Below are positions 40,703-50,001 of a DNA stretch of 64,000 bases, piece after piece; positions within the stretch are counted from its first letter, which is position 1; each line of letters opens with the position of its first letter. The stretch comes from Anaerovorax odorimutans (GTDB taxonomy: Bacteria; Bacillota; Clostridia; Peptostreptococcales; JAAYPU01), in NCBI GenBank assembly GCA_016841185.1, contig JAENZQ010000004.1, positions 1-64,000 on the forward strand, written 5' to 3'. The notes beneath the pieces are model-generated. The model saw only the letters and a program-made list of their open reading frames with translations, had not been told where the DNA came from and searched no databases. The translations under genes and the position numbers were made by a program.

Positions 40703-42238
40703 ATGAATACCACAGATGTGAAAGACAGAATTCAAATCACAGGACATGATCTCTGCATAGAAGATGTTATCGAGATCGCCAGGTTTGGAAAAAAAGTTCA
40801 ATTATCGGATCGGGCGCGGTCCGGGATTATTAAAGCATATGAGACTGTGAAGCATAAAGTGGATAATAAAAAACCTGTATACGGAATTACTACGGGTTTC
40901 GGTCAGTTAAGTACCGTTGTTATTGATGAAAAGCAGTCAAGCCAGCTTCAAAAAAACCTGATTATGAGCCATGCGTGCGGTGTCGGAAAGCCTTTCGACC
41001 AAGAAGTAACTCGTGCCATTATGCTACTCAGAGCCAATACTTTAGCGAATGGGTATTCGGGGGTTCAACCCAAGGTGGTTGAGACGCTGCTAAAAATGTT
41101 GAACAAAGGTGTTCATCCCGTTATCCCTCAAAAAGGCTCTCTTGGAGCCAGCGGAGATTTAGCAAATCTTGCTCACATTGCGCTAGTCATGATCGGATTG
41201 GGAGAGGCTATATACAATGGTGTGAAAATGGATGGGAAAACCGCAATGATGAAAGCAGGCATACCACCGGTAGAATTGGAGGGAAAAGACGGATTAGGTC
41301 TGATCAATGGGACTCAGGTCATGACGGCGCTGGGTGCATTATATGTCTATGAGGCAGGTTTGCTGATAGAAACTGCTAATATAGCAGGCGCCCTGACCCT
41401 GGAAGCTTTACAGGGATTAACAAATGCTATGGATTCCAGAATCCATAGAGTAAGGCCTCATCGAGGACAGCAAAAATGTGCGGAAGATGTTTTGAAGCTC
41501 ATAGAAGGAAGTGCCTGTGTCAACCAATCAGGCCGTGTCCAGGACGCTTATTCATTAAGATGTATGCCGCAAGTCCATGGGGCTTCCCTGGATGCCGTTA
41601 ATTATGTTAAAAATGTTATCTGTACAGAAATGAATTCTGTTACAGATAACCCCATTGTTTTCTCTGAAGAAGGTGAAATAATTTCCGGAGGCAATTTTCA
41701 TGGGCAGCCTTTGGCCCTATCGTTGGATTTTCTTGCTATTGCTCTTTCAGAATTGGCAAATATCAGCGAAAGAAGAATAGAAAGACTTGTAAATCCACAT
41801 CTAAGCGGGCTTTCGCCATTTTTAACAAGGAACAGCGGTATTAATTCAGGCTATATGATCGCTCAGTATACGGCGGCTTCTCTTGTGTCGGAAAACAAGG
41901 TCATGGCATCTCCTGCAAGTGTTGATTCTATCCCGTCTTCTGCAAATCAGGAAGATCATGTCAGTATGGGTACGATTTCAGCCAGAAAAGCGGGAGAAGT
42001 TGTAGAAAATTTAAGAAATGTGTTGGCAATAGAATTAATGTGTGCAGTGCAAGCCATTGATCTTCAGGATTTAGGAACATTAGGGTCAGGTACGGGAAAA
42101 GCCTATAAAGCCATAAGAGAAATCGTTCCTTTTCTGGATTCGGACAGAGTATTATATTATGATATCGATAAGGTGGCGGATATGATTAAAAAACCTCAAT
42201 TTATTGAAAATATCATAGGTAAACTTGAATGGAATTAA
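40703..42238 (+). CDS. hutH: Histidine ammonia-lyase
   Basis: 511 residues. Catalyses histidine to urocanate plus ammonia. The MIO cofactor tripeptide Ala-Ser-Gly is in QKGSLGASGDLANLAHIAL; other family blocks are PVYGITTGFGQLST (catalytic Tyr), VQDAYSLRCMPQVHGAS and NEDHVSMG-type SANQEDHVSMGTISARKAGE. GGGGAGG ribosome site. First gene of the hut operon. Confidence 0.97.
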   Translation: MNTTDVKDRIQITGHDLCIEDVIEIARFGKKVQLSDRARSGIIKAYETVKHKVDNKKPVYGITTGFGQLSTVVIDEKQSSQLQKNLIMSHACGVGKPFDQEVTRAIMLLRANTLANGYSGVQPKVVETLLKMLNKGVHPVIPQKGSLGASGDLANLAHIALVMIGLGEAIYNGVKMDGKTAMMKAGIPPVELEGKDGLGLINGTQVMTALGALYVYEAGLLIETANIAGALTLEALQGLTNAMDSRIHRVRPHRGQQKCAEDVLKLIEGSACVNQSGRVQDAYSLRCMPQVHGASLDAVNYVKNVICTEMNSVTDNPIVFSEEGEIISGGNFHGQPLALSLDFLAIALSELANISERRIERLVNPHLSGLSPFLTRNSGINSGYMIAQYTAASLVSENKVMASPASVDSIPSSANQEDHVSMGTISARKAGEVVENLRNVLAIELMCAVQAIDLQDLGTLGSGTGKAYKAIREIVPFLDSDRVLYYDIDKVADMIKKPQFIENIIGKLEWN

Positions 42239-42263
42239 AAAGTCGGGAGGAAGGAGAAGATAA

Positions 42264-44303
42264 ATGAATTATTATAATGTATCGAATTTCATGAAAATCA
42301 AACTGGATGATGAGTTGCCGGCAATGCCTGAATTTCAGCCGGGAATCAGAAGAGCTCCAAACAGAGGCTTCAGATTAAGTCGGTCACAGACGGAAATTGC
42401 CCTTAAAAATGCGCTTCGCTATGTCCCCGAATCGCTGCATAAAAAATTAGCGCCGGAATTCTTAGAGGAACTCATAAGGTATGGCCGTATATATGCTTAC
42501 CGTTATCGGCCTTCCGGCAGAATATATGGGAAAAGTATACATGAGTATAAAGGAAATTGTATAGAAGGAAAAGCATTTCAGGTGATGATGGATAACAATC
42601 TGGATTTTGAAATCGCTTTGTATCCTTATGAACTGGTAACGTATGGTGAGACGGGCCAGGTCTGTCAGAATTGGCTTCAATACAGGCTGATCAAGAAATA
42701 CCTTGAAGTGATGACAAGGGACCAGACCCTTGTTGTGGAATCCGGGCACCCATTGGGACTTTTTCCGTCAAAACCGGATGCACCCAGAGTGATTATTACC
42801 AATTCACTGATGGTTGGAATGTTTGATAATCAACGGGATTGGGAAATTGCCGAACAAATGGGTGTGGCTAATTATGGGCAAATGACTGCGGGAGGATGGA
42901 TGTATATCGGACCTCAGGGAATCGTCCATGGGACTTTCAATACCATACTGACAGCCGGTCGGATCAAGCTTGGCGTTCCGGATGATGGAGATCTGAGAGG
43001 AAAGCTTTTTGTTACTTCAGGATTAGGCGGAATGAGCGGCGCTCAGGCAAAAGCCGTAGAAATTGCAAATGGTATAGGGATAATTGCTGAAGTAGATCCT
43101 TCAAGAATAGAGACCCGGTTCAAACAAGGTTGGGTAAGTAAAACAAGCAAAGATCTTGAAGAAGTATTTCAGATAGCAGAAGAGCATGTAAGAAATGGAA
43201 AGACCATATCTATTGGTTATAATGGCAATATTGTGGATCTATTGCAATATGCGGTTGACCATAATAAAAAAATCGATTTATTATCTGACCAGACATCCTG
43301 TCATGCTGTTTATGAAGGCGGGTACTGTCCTCAGGGTATAAGTTTTGAAGAAAGAACCAAACTCTTAAATTCTGACAGGGACCGATTCAAAGCTTTAGTT
43401 GATCAATCTCTCAGAAAACATTTTGAGCTGATCAAGATATTGGTGGAAAAGGGCTCCTATTTCTTTGACTATGGTAATTCATTCATGAAAGCAGTATATG
43501 ATGCAGGTGTCAGAGAAATATCAAAAAATGGTATTGATGAAAAGGATGGATTTATTTTTCCTTCCTATGTTGAGGATATAATGGGTCCAAATTTATTTGA
43601 TTATGGCTACGGACCTTTCAGATGGGTTTGCCTCAGCGGTAAAGAAGAAGATTTGATAAAGACTGATAAAGCGGCGATGTCCTGTATAGATCCGGACAGA
43701 CGCGGACAGGATCGGGATAACTGGACATGGATAAGAGATGCTCATGATAATAAATTAGTAGTTGGGACAAAAGCAAGGATCCTCTATCAGGATGCGGAAG
43801 GAAGAACAAGAATTGCTCTCAAATTTAATGATATGGTCCGGAGTGGAGAGGTTGGCCCCATCATGCTTGGAAGAGATCACCATGATGTAAGCGGAACTGA
43901 TTCGCCTTTTAGAGAGACATCTAATATCAAAGACGGCAGTAATGTCATGGCAGATATGGCAACCCAATGTTTTGCAGGAAATGCAGCAAGAGGTATGAGC
44001 TTGGTGGCACTGCATAATGGAGGCGGTGTTGGCATCGGCAAGGCTATAAACGGAGGATTCGGCCTGGTCTTAGACGGTTCTGAAAGAGTAGACGGAATTA
44101 TAAAATCAGCTATGATGTGGGACGTTATAGGTGGTGTTGCAAGAAGATCATGGGCAAGAAATTGCAATGCTGTAGAAACTTCTATAGAATACAACAAAAA
44201 TTATGAAGGTAAAGGTCATATTACTATTCCGTATATATCAGAAGATAACTTAATAAAAGAAACCGTTGCAAAAGCTTTTAAGAAACATGGATATAACAAA
44301 TAA
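42264..44303 (+). CDS. hutU: Urocanate hydratase, long form
   Basis: 679 residues, clearly longer than the about 550-residue Bacillus and Pseudomonas enzymes and close to the long clostridial/animal type. Converts urocanate to 4-imidazolone-5-propionate with tightly bound NAD. VVESGHPLGLFPS, QMTAGGWMYIGPQGIVHGTFNT, KLFVTSGLGGMSGAQAKAVEIANG and DQTSCHAVYEGGYCPQGISFEE (active-site Cys region) are intact. The Gly-rich end ALHNGGGVGIGKAINGGFGLVLDGSERVD is also conserved. Follows hutH by 25 bp with GGGAGGAAGG ribosome site. Confidence 0.96.
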   Translation: MNYYNVSNFMKIKLDDELPAMPEFQPGIRRAPNRGFRLSRSQTEIALKNALRYVPESLHKKLAPEFLEELIRYGRIYAYRYRPSGRIYGKSIHEYKGNCIEGKAFQVMMDNNLDFEIALYPYELVTYGETGQVCQNWLQYRLIKKYLEVMTRDQTLVVESGHPLGLFPSKPDAPRVIITNSLMVGMFDNQRDWEIAEQMGVANYGQMTAGGWMYIGPQGIVHGTFNTILTAGRIKLGVPDDGDLRGKLFVTSGLGGMSGAQAKAVEIANGIGIIAEVDPSRIETRFKQGWVSKTSKDLEEVFQIAEEHVRNGKTISIGYNGNIVDLLQYAVDHNKKIDLLSDQTSCHAVYEGGYCPQGISFEERTKLLNSDRDRFKALVDQSLRKHFELIKILVEKGSYFFDYGNSFMKAVYDAGVREISKNGIDEKDGFIFPSYVEDIMGPNLFDYGYGPFRWVCLSGKEEDLIKTDKAAMSCIDPDRRGQDRDNWTWIRDAHDNKLVVGTKARILYQDAEGRTRIALKFNDMVRSGEVGPIMLGRDHHDVSGTDSPFRETSNIKDGSNVMADMATQCFAGNAARGMSLVALHNGGGVGIGKAINGGFGLVLDGSERVDGIIKSAMMWDVIGGVARRSWARNCNAVETSIEYNKNYEGKGHITIPYISEDNLIKETVAKAFKKHGYNK

Positions 44304-44316
44304 GGAGGAGAGAAAA

Positions 44317-45213
44317 TTGGGAAAAATTGTTGAATGTGTGCCGAATTTCAGCGAAGGCAGAGATATGAAAAAAGTTGAAAGAATCATTGCACCGTTCATT
44401 ATTACAGATGGATGTAAGCTTTTAGATTATAGTACGGATAAAGATCATAACAGAGCGGTGGTTACCGTTATAGGGAATCCGGATTGTGTGAGAAGAGCAG
44501 TTGTGGAAGCTGTAGGGATCGCAATAGAAGAAATTGATATGAACAAACATACCGGTGGGCATCCCAGAATGGGGGCAGCAGATGTAATTCCTTTTATTCC
44601 CATTAAAGATATGGACATGGAAGAAGCTATTACCCTTGCAAATGAAACAGCCAAAGAAATTGCAGATAAATATGGCCTACCCATTTATCTTTATGAAAAA
44701 GCGGCAACACTGAAAGAAAGAGAGAATCTTGCAAATGTAAGAAAAGGTCAGTATGAGGGCATTAAAGAAAAAATTCTGAAGCCTGAATGGAAACCGGATT
44801 ACGGTCCGTCTGAGGTCCATCCTACAGCCGGTGCTTCAATTATTGGAGCAAGGATGCCTTTGATTGCATTCAATATCAATCTTGGCACCAACCAACGATG
44901 GATTGCAGATAAGATTGCTCGATGTATCCGCCATATTTCCGGAGGTTTCAGGTATACAAAAGCCATGGGTGTTGATTTGGAGGAAAGAGGTATCGTACAG
45001 GTTTCTATTAACATGACGGATTTTACCAACACGGCATTATACAGAGTATTTGAAACCGTAAAATTTGAAGCCAAAAGATATGGTGTACCTGTTGTAGGCA
45101 GTGAAATTATCGGCTTGACACCAATGGAAGCCCTTGTTGATTCGGCAGTTTATTATATGCAGATCGAAGATTTTAATATGAATCAGGTGCTGGAAAGCCG
45201 ACTGCTGGAATGA
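44317..45213 (+). CDS. ftcD: Glutamate formimidoyltransferase
   Basis: 298 residues from a TTG at 44317 with AAGGAGGAGAG upstream; the longer ORF start lies inside hutU. Transfers the formimino group of formiminoglutamate to tetrahydrofolate. KIVECVPNFSEGRD opening, catalytic-region TGGHPRMGAADVIPFIP, and VHPTAGASIIGARMPLIAFNINL. It corresponds to the N-terminal part of animal FTCD; the cyclodeaminase is a separate gene (fchA) downstream. Confidence 0.94.
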   Translation: MGKIVECVPNFSEGRDMKKVERIIAPFIITDGCKLLDYSTDKDHNRAVVTVIGNPDCVRRAVVEAVGIAIEEIDMNKHTGGHPRMGAADVIPFIPIKDMDMEEAITLANETAKEIADKYGLPIYLYEKAATLKERENLANVRKGQYEGIKEKILKPEWKPDYGPSEVHPTAGASIIGARMPLIAFNINLGTNQRWIADKIARCIRHISGGFRYTKAMGVDLEERGIVQVSINMTDFTNTALYRVFETVKFEAKRYGVPVVGSEIIGLTPMEALVDSAVYYMQIEDFNMNQVLESRLLE

Positions 45214-45471
45214 TCTAAGGTCAAAAAAACAGAAGGTTAGACGGATAGAAGGCTGGAGGGTTAGAAAAAGATAAAAGAAAACAGATAAAAAAACAATAGT
45301 TAGTGACAATTTTTTTCGTAAAAATTCCATACTATAAGAACGAGCTACGAACCTAAGCCTATGAGCTATAATCCATAATCTATACTCCTTTTATACTTAC
45401 ACTTACACTACCCCAAAGGAGTTACTTATACTTATCCGGCCACAGTTATTTAAATTTATTAGATTAGGAGT
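45214..45471. other. Non-coding spacer inside the hut operon
   Basis: 258 bp with purine-rich degenerate repeats (AGAAGGTTAGACGGATAGAAGG) and the complement of AGTGTA hexamers (TATACTTACACTTACACT, 45392-45409). No ORF or clear terminator was seen, so the operon may read through. Confidence 0.5.
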
Positions 45472-45477
45472 GTGTAT

Positions 45478-46716
45478 ATGAAGAATGTGATCGTCAGGTC
45501 CAATTGTATTGTAACATGTAATGAAGGGGCAGAAATATTGGATGGGTATATTCATGTTATTGACGGCAGAATAGAGGAACTTGGAAAAGGAGATGCACCT
45601 GTCAGATGTTTCAATAAGGAAACGAGATATGTTGATGCCAGGGGTAAAACAGTTACACCGGGACTCATTGATGCTCATACCCATTTGGTTCATGGCGGTT
45701 CCAGAGAAAACGAACTGGCCTTAAAGCTGAAAGGAACACCTTATCTGGAAATTCTTAAAAAAGGCGGAGGCATTCTCAGTACGGTTGAAAGTACAAGAAA
45801 GTCCACGAAAGAAGAACTTAAAACGAAGGCAAGAAAAAGCCTGGATCAGATGCTGATTCACGGGACAACAACCATTGAAGCCAAAAGCGGGTATGGGCTT
45901 GACTTTGAGACGGAAGTCAAATGTTTAAAAACCGCTTTGGAATTAAACGAAGAGCATCCGGTAGATATTATCAATACTTATTTAGGTGCCCATGCAATAC
46001 CAAAAGAGTATAAAGATAACATTGAAAATTATATGATCTTTATGACAGATGAAGTAATGCCCTATGTTTCAGAAAACCACTTGGCAGAATTCATGGATGT
46101 TTTTTGCGAAGAAGGTGTTTTTTCTCCGCAGCAGTCCCGAGTGCTAATGGAAGCAGGAAAAAGTCTTGGGTTTAAGCTTAAAATACATGCGGATGAGATT
46201 GTACCTTTAAATGGAGCGGAGCTGGCATCAGAGATGCAGGCCGTATCTGCGGATCATTTGCTGGCTGCTTCTGAGGAGGGGATGGAGGCAATGCGTAAAG
46301 CGGATGTTACTGCCGTACTTCTTCCCGGTACTTCATTTTACCTTATGCTTGGAAAGTATGCCGATGCCCGTAAGATGATGGATAAAGGCGTCAGAGTAGC
46401 TATTGCAACGGATTATAACCCAGGGAGCTGTCCGACGGAAAACTTGCAGGAAATAATGACTTATGCTTGTTTCGGCATGAGATTATTGCCTGAAGAGATC
46501 ATACGGTGTATGACCATAAATGCCGCTTATGCCATTGACCGTTCTCAGGAAATAGGAAGTATTGAGCATGGAAAAAAGGCAGATTTAGTGGTTTTTGATG
46601 CACCTAATCTGGAGTATATTTTTTATCATTTTGGAATTAATCAAGTAGACAAAGTAATAAAAGACGGAAAATTAGTTGTTGAGAACGGAAAATTGACTGA
46701 AGGAGTAAGAGTATGA
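45478..46716 (+). CDS. hutI: Imidazolonepropionase
   Basis: 412 residues from ATG 45478 (TAGGAG 7 nt upstream; an in-frame GTG lies two codons earlier). Hydrolyses imidazolonepropionate to formiminoglutamate. Metal ligands in VTPGLIDAHTHLVHGGSRENEL, the active-site region IEAKSGYGLDFETE, later His in LKIHADEI and AVSADHL, Asp in AIATDYNPGSCPTENLQ. Amidohydrolase superfamily. The stop overlaps the next start (ATGA). Confidence 0.96.
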   Translation: MKNVIVRSNCIVTCNEGAEILDGYIHVIDGRIEELGKGDAPVRCFNKETRYVDARGKTVTPGLIDAHTHLVHGGSRENELALKLKGTPYLEILKKGGGILSTVESTRKSTKEELKTKARKSLDQMLIHGTTTIEAKSGYGLDFETEVKCLKTALELNEEHPVDIINTYLGAHAIPKEYKDNIENYMIFMTDEVMPYVSENHLAEFMDVFCEEGVFSPQQSRVLMEAGKSLGFKLKIHADEIVPLNGAELASEMQAVSADHLLAASEEGMEAMRKADVTAVLLPGTSFYLMLGKYADARKMMDKGVRVAIATDYNPGSCPTENLQEIMTYACFGMRLLPEEIIRCMTINAAYAIDRSQEIGSIEHGKKADLVVFDAPNLEYIFYHFGINQVDKVIKDGKLVVENGKLTEGVRV

Positions 46717-47360
46717 GTTTAATGAACAAAACAATAAAAGATTTCAGCGATATTCTTGCCAGTAACCAGCCTGCTCCAGGCGGAGGGAGTACTTCGGCCT
46801 TGGCCGGGCTTCTGGCCGCTTCTCTGACTATGATGGTAGCGGATCTTTCGATAGGTAAGAAATCGTATGAAATACTGAATGACGATATAAAGATAAAAAT
46901 AACGAGGGATCACGAAATCATCAAAAAACTTAAAAAAGAGTTGGAAGTATTGGTAGATGAAGATACTAAAGCATTTTTGCTTTTTATGGAAGCGCTTAAA
47001 TTACCTAAGAAAACGGAAGAAGAAAAATCCAAAAGAAAAGAAGCCATACATAATGCCGGTAAATATGCTTTAAAGGTTCCTTTGACGGCTGCAGAAAAAT
47101 GCCTTGCTGTTTTAAAACACCAGCCTGTTATTGCAGAATACGGCAATAAAAATGCGGTGTCGGATATAGGCGTAGGTGCATTAATGGCACTTTCCGGGCT
47201 TGAGGGCGCAGTCCTTAATGTAAAAATCAATTTACCCGGTATTGCAGATGAGGAATTAAAAAGAGAAGCTCTGTCTAAAATTGAAAGGTTCTGTGCTGAA
47301 GGCCGCCAGCTTAAGACAGAGATTATGGAAATTGTCAACAAAAGAATAGAGATATTATGA
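46713..47360 (+). CDS. fchA: Formimidoyltetrahydrofolate cyclodeaminase
   Basis: 215 residues, full length. Converts 5-formimino-THF to methenyl-THF plus ammonia. FSDILASNQPAPGGGSTSALAGLLAASLTMMVADLSIGKK holds the PxPGGGS folate motif; DEDTKAFLLFMEALKLPKKTEEEKSKR is the second conserved block. ATGA overlap with hutI. It feeds C1 units into folate metabolism, useful for acetate or purine formation in fermenters. Confidence 0.95.
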   Translation: MSLMNKTIKDFSDILASNQPAPGGGSTSALAGLLAASLTMMVADLSIGKKSYEILNDDIKIKITRDHEIIKKLKKELEVLVDEDTKAFLLFMEALKLPKKTEEEKSKRKEAIHNAGKYALKVPLTAAEKCLAVLKHQPVIAEYGNKNAVSDIGVGALMALSGLEGAVLNVKINLPGIADEELKREALSKIERFCAEGRQLKTEIMEIVNKRIEIL

Positions 47361-47380
47361 AATTAAAAAAATGGGCTTAA

Positions 47381-47409
47381 TAGACTTCCCCCATAAATTC
47401 ATGTAAAAT
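47381..47409 (+). promoter_or_regulatory. Candidate internal promoter of hutP
   Basis: TAGACT, 17 nt, TAAAAT, ending 31 nt before the hutP ATG. It would provide HutP before the operon is antiterminated. Confidence 0.5.
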
Positions 47410-47440
47410 ATTATCAGAATGAATTTTTGGGGGGAGATGT

Positions 47441-47884
47441 ATGTTAGAAACTTTAAGCATTGGGAAAATAGCTACATTGATGGCCCTTGGATCGGAAAGC
47501 GATATAAGAAACATCAGGAAAAAGGCTGAGAATGGAGGATATAAAGTATATAAAGGATGTGTAGGATCCATGGATTCTGCAAAAATATTTGCGGCTATCG
47601 AAACAGCAGCAAAAAAAGAAGAACTCATAAAGCCTCTTTACAGAGAAGAGCATTCGATATATCATTCTATTCTTGATGCATACTCTGCTATTTGCAGAGG
47701 GCAGGAGGGATTAGGCGCGGTATTAAGGACAGCCGGGCTTGTATACAGTATTGTTAGAGGACCTAGGATACCGGAGGAAATAAACGACGGTGAATGGGTG
47801 GCAGTGGTGTTGTATGGAAATATGGGTGCACCTACAAAAGGTTATGAGCATGAGGTCATCGGGCTGGGAGTTAATCCCATATAA
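47441..47884 (+). CDS. hutP: HutP antitermination protein
   Basis: 147 residues, same length as Bacillus HutP (about 148). GYKVYKGCVGSMDSAKIFAAIETAAKKEELI aligns with GWKVCLGKVGSMDAHKVIAAIETASKK; the Mg2+/His ligands are kept (REEHSIYHSILDAY, two His; GYEHEVIGLGVN, third His), as is GAVLRTAGL. It binds L-histidine and Mg2+ and then NAG-triplet RNA in the hut leader. In Bacillus hutP is the first gene of the operon; here it is the last. GGGGGGAG ribosome site. Confidence 0.93.
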   Translation: MLETLSIGKIATLMALGSESDIRNIRKKAENGGYKVYKGCVGSMDSAKIFAAIETAAKKEELIKPLYREEHSIYHSILDAYSAICRGQEGLGAVLRTAGLVYSIVRGPRIPEEINDGEWVAVVLYGNMGAPTKGYEHEVIGLGVNPI

Positions 47885-48018
47885 AGGCAGGTTATAGATG
47901 ACAGGTAACAGGTGGCCGAAAGATAGATAAAAGATAAGAAATCAGGGATAATGTGGATTTTTCCAAAATCTTCAATGATGAAAACTGAAATTGGGATAAG
48001 CCATTTTGGGTTTTTTGG

Positions 48019-48047
48019 TTGACATTTTTGGGGAATCATTGGATAAT
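48019..48047 (+). promoter_or_regulatory. SigA promoter of the TRAP leader
   Basis: TTGACA, 17 nt, GATAAT, about 218 bp before the dctP start. Confidence 0.7.
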
Positions 48048-48053
48048 AAAATA

Positions 48054-48238
48054 AGTAGAAGAAGTTTTTACTTCTTGAAGTTTAGCAGGAATTATATAAA
48101 AACGGTTTTTACCCGAAAACAATTAAATGTAGGAATGTGGTTATGTAGATAATAAGTAGCTATAAGATACACTGTCCTTATGTCTTAAGGATGCGTGCTT
48201 ATTTTGTATGACGAACTCCTATATTGGAGTTTTTTTTA
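48054..48238 (+). promoter_or_regulatory. Structured leader with terminator before the TRAP operon
   Basis: Helices seen: AAGAAG...CTTCTT (48059 on), AATAAG ... CTTATT enclosing CAC-TG-TCCTTA / TAAGGA-TGC-GTG, then the intrinsic terminator AACTCC-TATATT-GGAGTT plus T8 (48214-48238). It lies between a good promoter and dctP, so an attenuator or riboswitch is possible. I do not recognise a known class. It could also just end hutP transcripts. Confidence 0.45.
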
Positions 48239-48264
48239 TTATAAAAACGAAAAGGGAGAGAGAA

Positions 48265-49356
48265 ATGAAAAAAAGAAATTATAAGAAGCATTTGAAAAAA
48301 ACATGCAAGACGTTATTTTTACTGATGTTATCCATGATGTTTGTTTTCAGCGGCTGTTCCGGCAACACTCCATCATCTGGAGAAGCCGATGATACTGCGG
48401 AGCCTGTTGAACTTAAATTGGCTCATTTTTTCCCGAGTACCCATCCCGCTGAAACCCACCTGATCCTGCCATGGGCAAAAGCAATAGAAGAAGCTACGGA
48501 GGGCCGGGTTATAATAACAAGTTACCCCAATCAGACTTTACTGCAGGCGGATTCTATTTATGACGGCGTTGTGAACGGTGTTGCAGATATGGGGCTTTCA
48601 TGTTTTGCCTATACCAGGGGAAGATTTCCGGTTCTTGAAGTGTTTGAGCTTCCCGGCATTACTTATTTAAATTCCAAAGTTGCAAGCAGAGTAGCCTGGG
48701 AAGGCATTCAACAGATTAACCCCGAAGAAGTGCAGGATACGAAACTGATGATGGTTATTGCAACAGGACCGGGAGATCTGTATACAAAAGTACCTGTTAA
48801 TAGTCTTGATGATCTTCAGGGGCTTGAACTAAGAGCAACAGGTCTCAGTGCAAAGACTTTGGAAGCGTTAGGCGCTACGCCGGTTGCCATGGCTCAGTCC
48901 GAAGCTTATGAAGCACTCTCAAAAGGAGTCGTTCAGGGAAACCTTGGGCCTATAGAAGTTTTGAAAGGATGGCGCCAGGCTGAAGTTACCGAGAGTTTAA
49001 CGCTTACACCTTTCCTTTACAATACACTGTTTTTTGTAACCATGAATCTCGATACATGGAATTCTATAAGCCCGGAAGATCAGGAAACCATTCTATCTGT
49101 TAATCAGGAATTTTTCGAGGAGATTGGTGCCGGTTTATGGGATATGCAAAATGAAGATGCACTGGCTTGGGCTGAAGAGGATCAAGGAATGCAGATTATA
49201 AAGCTTTCTCAGGAAGAACAAGACAAGTGGAAGAGTTTTCTTAAACCCATACAGGACGAATATGTTAATAAAATAAATGAAAGCGGCCTTCAGGGGCAGG
49301 ATATATTGGATTTAGTAAATCAACTGGCTGAAACATATAATGAGGAATATGAATAG
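48265..49356 (+). CDS. TRAP transporter substrate-binding protein (DctP family)
   Basis: 363 residues from ATG 48265 (GGGAGAG upstream); the longer ORF start overlaps the terminator. Lipoprotein signal with lipobox FSGC, then VELKLAHFFPSTHPAETHLILPWAKAIEEATEGRVIITSYPNQTLLQ and the DctP core GLELRATGLSAKTLEALGATPVAMAQSEAYEALSKGVVQG, which contains the conserved Arg that binds carboxylates. It binds an organic or amino acid outside the cell. First gene of a dctPQM-type operon. Confidence 0.9.
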   Translation: MKKRNYKKHLKKTCKTLFLLMLSMMFVFSGCSGNTPSSGEADDTAEPVELKLAHFFPSTHPAETHLILPWAKAIEEATEGRVIITSYPNQTLLQADSIYDGVVNGVADMGLSCFAYTRGRFPVLEVFELPGITYLNSKVASRVAWEGIQQINPEEVQDTKLMMVIATGPGDLYTKVPVNSLDDLQGLELRATGLSAKTLEALGATPVAMAQSEAYEALSKGVVQGNLGPIEVLKGWRQAEVTESLTLTPFLYNTLFFVTMNLDTWNSISPEDQETILSVNQEFFEEIGAGLWDMQNEDALAWAEEDQGMQIIKLSQEEQDKWKSFLKPIQDEYVNKINESGLQGQDILDLVNQLAETYNEEYE

Positions 49357-49452
49357 AGAACGGAAGGTTAGAGGACAGATAAGAAATAAGTGATAAAAGA
49401 AAATATTAAGAATTCCAACTTGTTGGAATAGCCTATAAGGGAGGAGAATAGA

Positions 49453-50001
49453 ATGAAATGCCTATTTGGCGTGACTAAAAAGATAAGTATCACATTGGAT
49501 AAAATAGCCGGTATTTTTATTGTACTGGTGATGCTATTGGTTGTTTCAAATATTTTGTTACGTGCGGTTTTCAACAGCCCTTTAAAGGGGACCTATGAAG
49601 TTGTCGGACTTTTGACTGCGGTTTCAGTAGGGTTGGGTCTTTCTTACTGTGCTTTTCAAAACGGACATATTGCCATTAGTTTTATTATTCAGCGCCTTCC
49701 TGAAAAAGTACAGAGCACCATTGATACTTTAACGGATTTTATTGCTTTTGCTTTTTGGGGATCAGCCGCCTGGCAACTGGTTAAATATGCAGGCACAATG
49801 CAAGAAAATGGTTTGGTAACGGCAACATCAGAGATTCCAATTTATCCATTTGTGTATATAATTGCTTTAGGATTCTTCGCTCTTTGTCTGGTGATTATCA
49901 CTAAACGGATTCAAGCAATAGGAGAAATCGTAACAAAAATATTAAAATCAGGATTTTTAGAAATGCTTAATTCTAAGTCGGCGGGGAAGGAAACCATATG
50001 A
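49453..50001 (+). CDS. TRAP transporter small permease (DctQ family)
   Basis: 182 residues, four membrane helices. LLRAVFNSPLKGTYEVVGLLTAVSVGLGLSYCAFQNGHIAISFI carries the family E-x-x-G and H-x-x-V/I patterns. Stop overlaps the dctM-type start. Confidence 0.88.
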   Translation: MKCLFGVTKKISITLDKIAGIFIVLVMLLVVSNILLRAVFNSPLKGTYEVVGLLTAVSVGLGLSYCAFQNGHIAISFIIQRLPEKVQSTIDTLTDFIAFAFWGSAAWQLVKYAGTMQENGLVTATSEIPIYPFVYIIALGFFALCLVIITKRIQAIGEIVTKILKSGFLEMLNSKSAGKETI

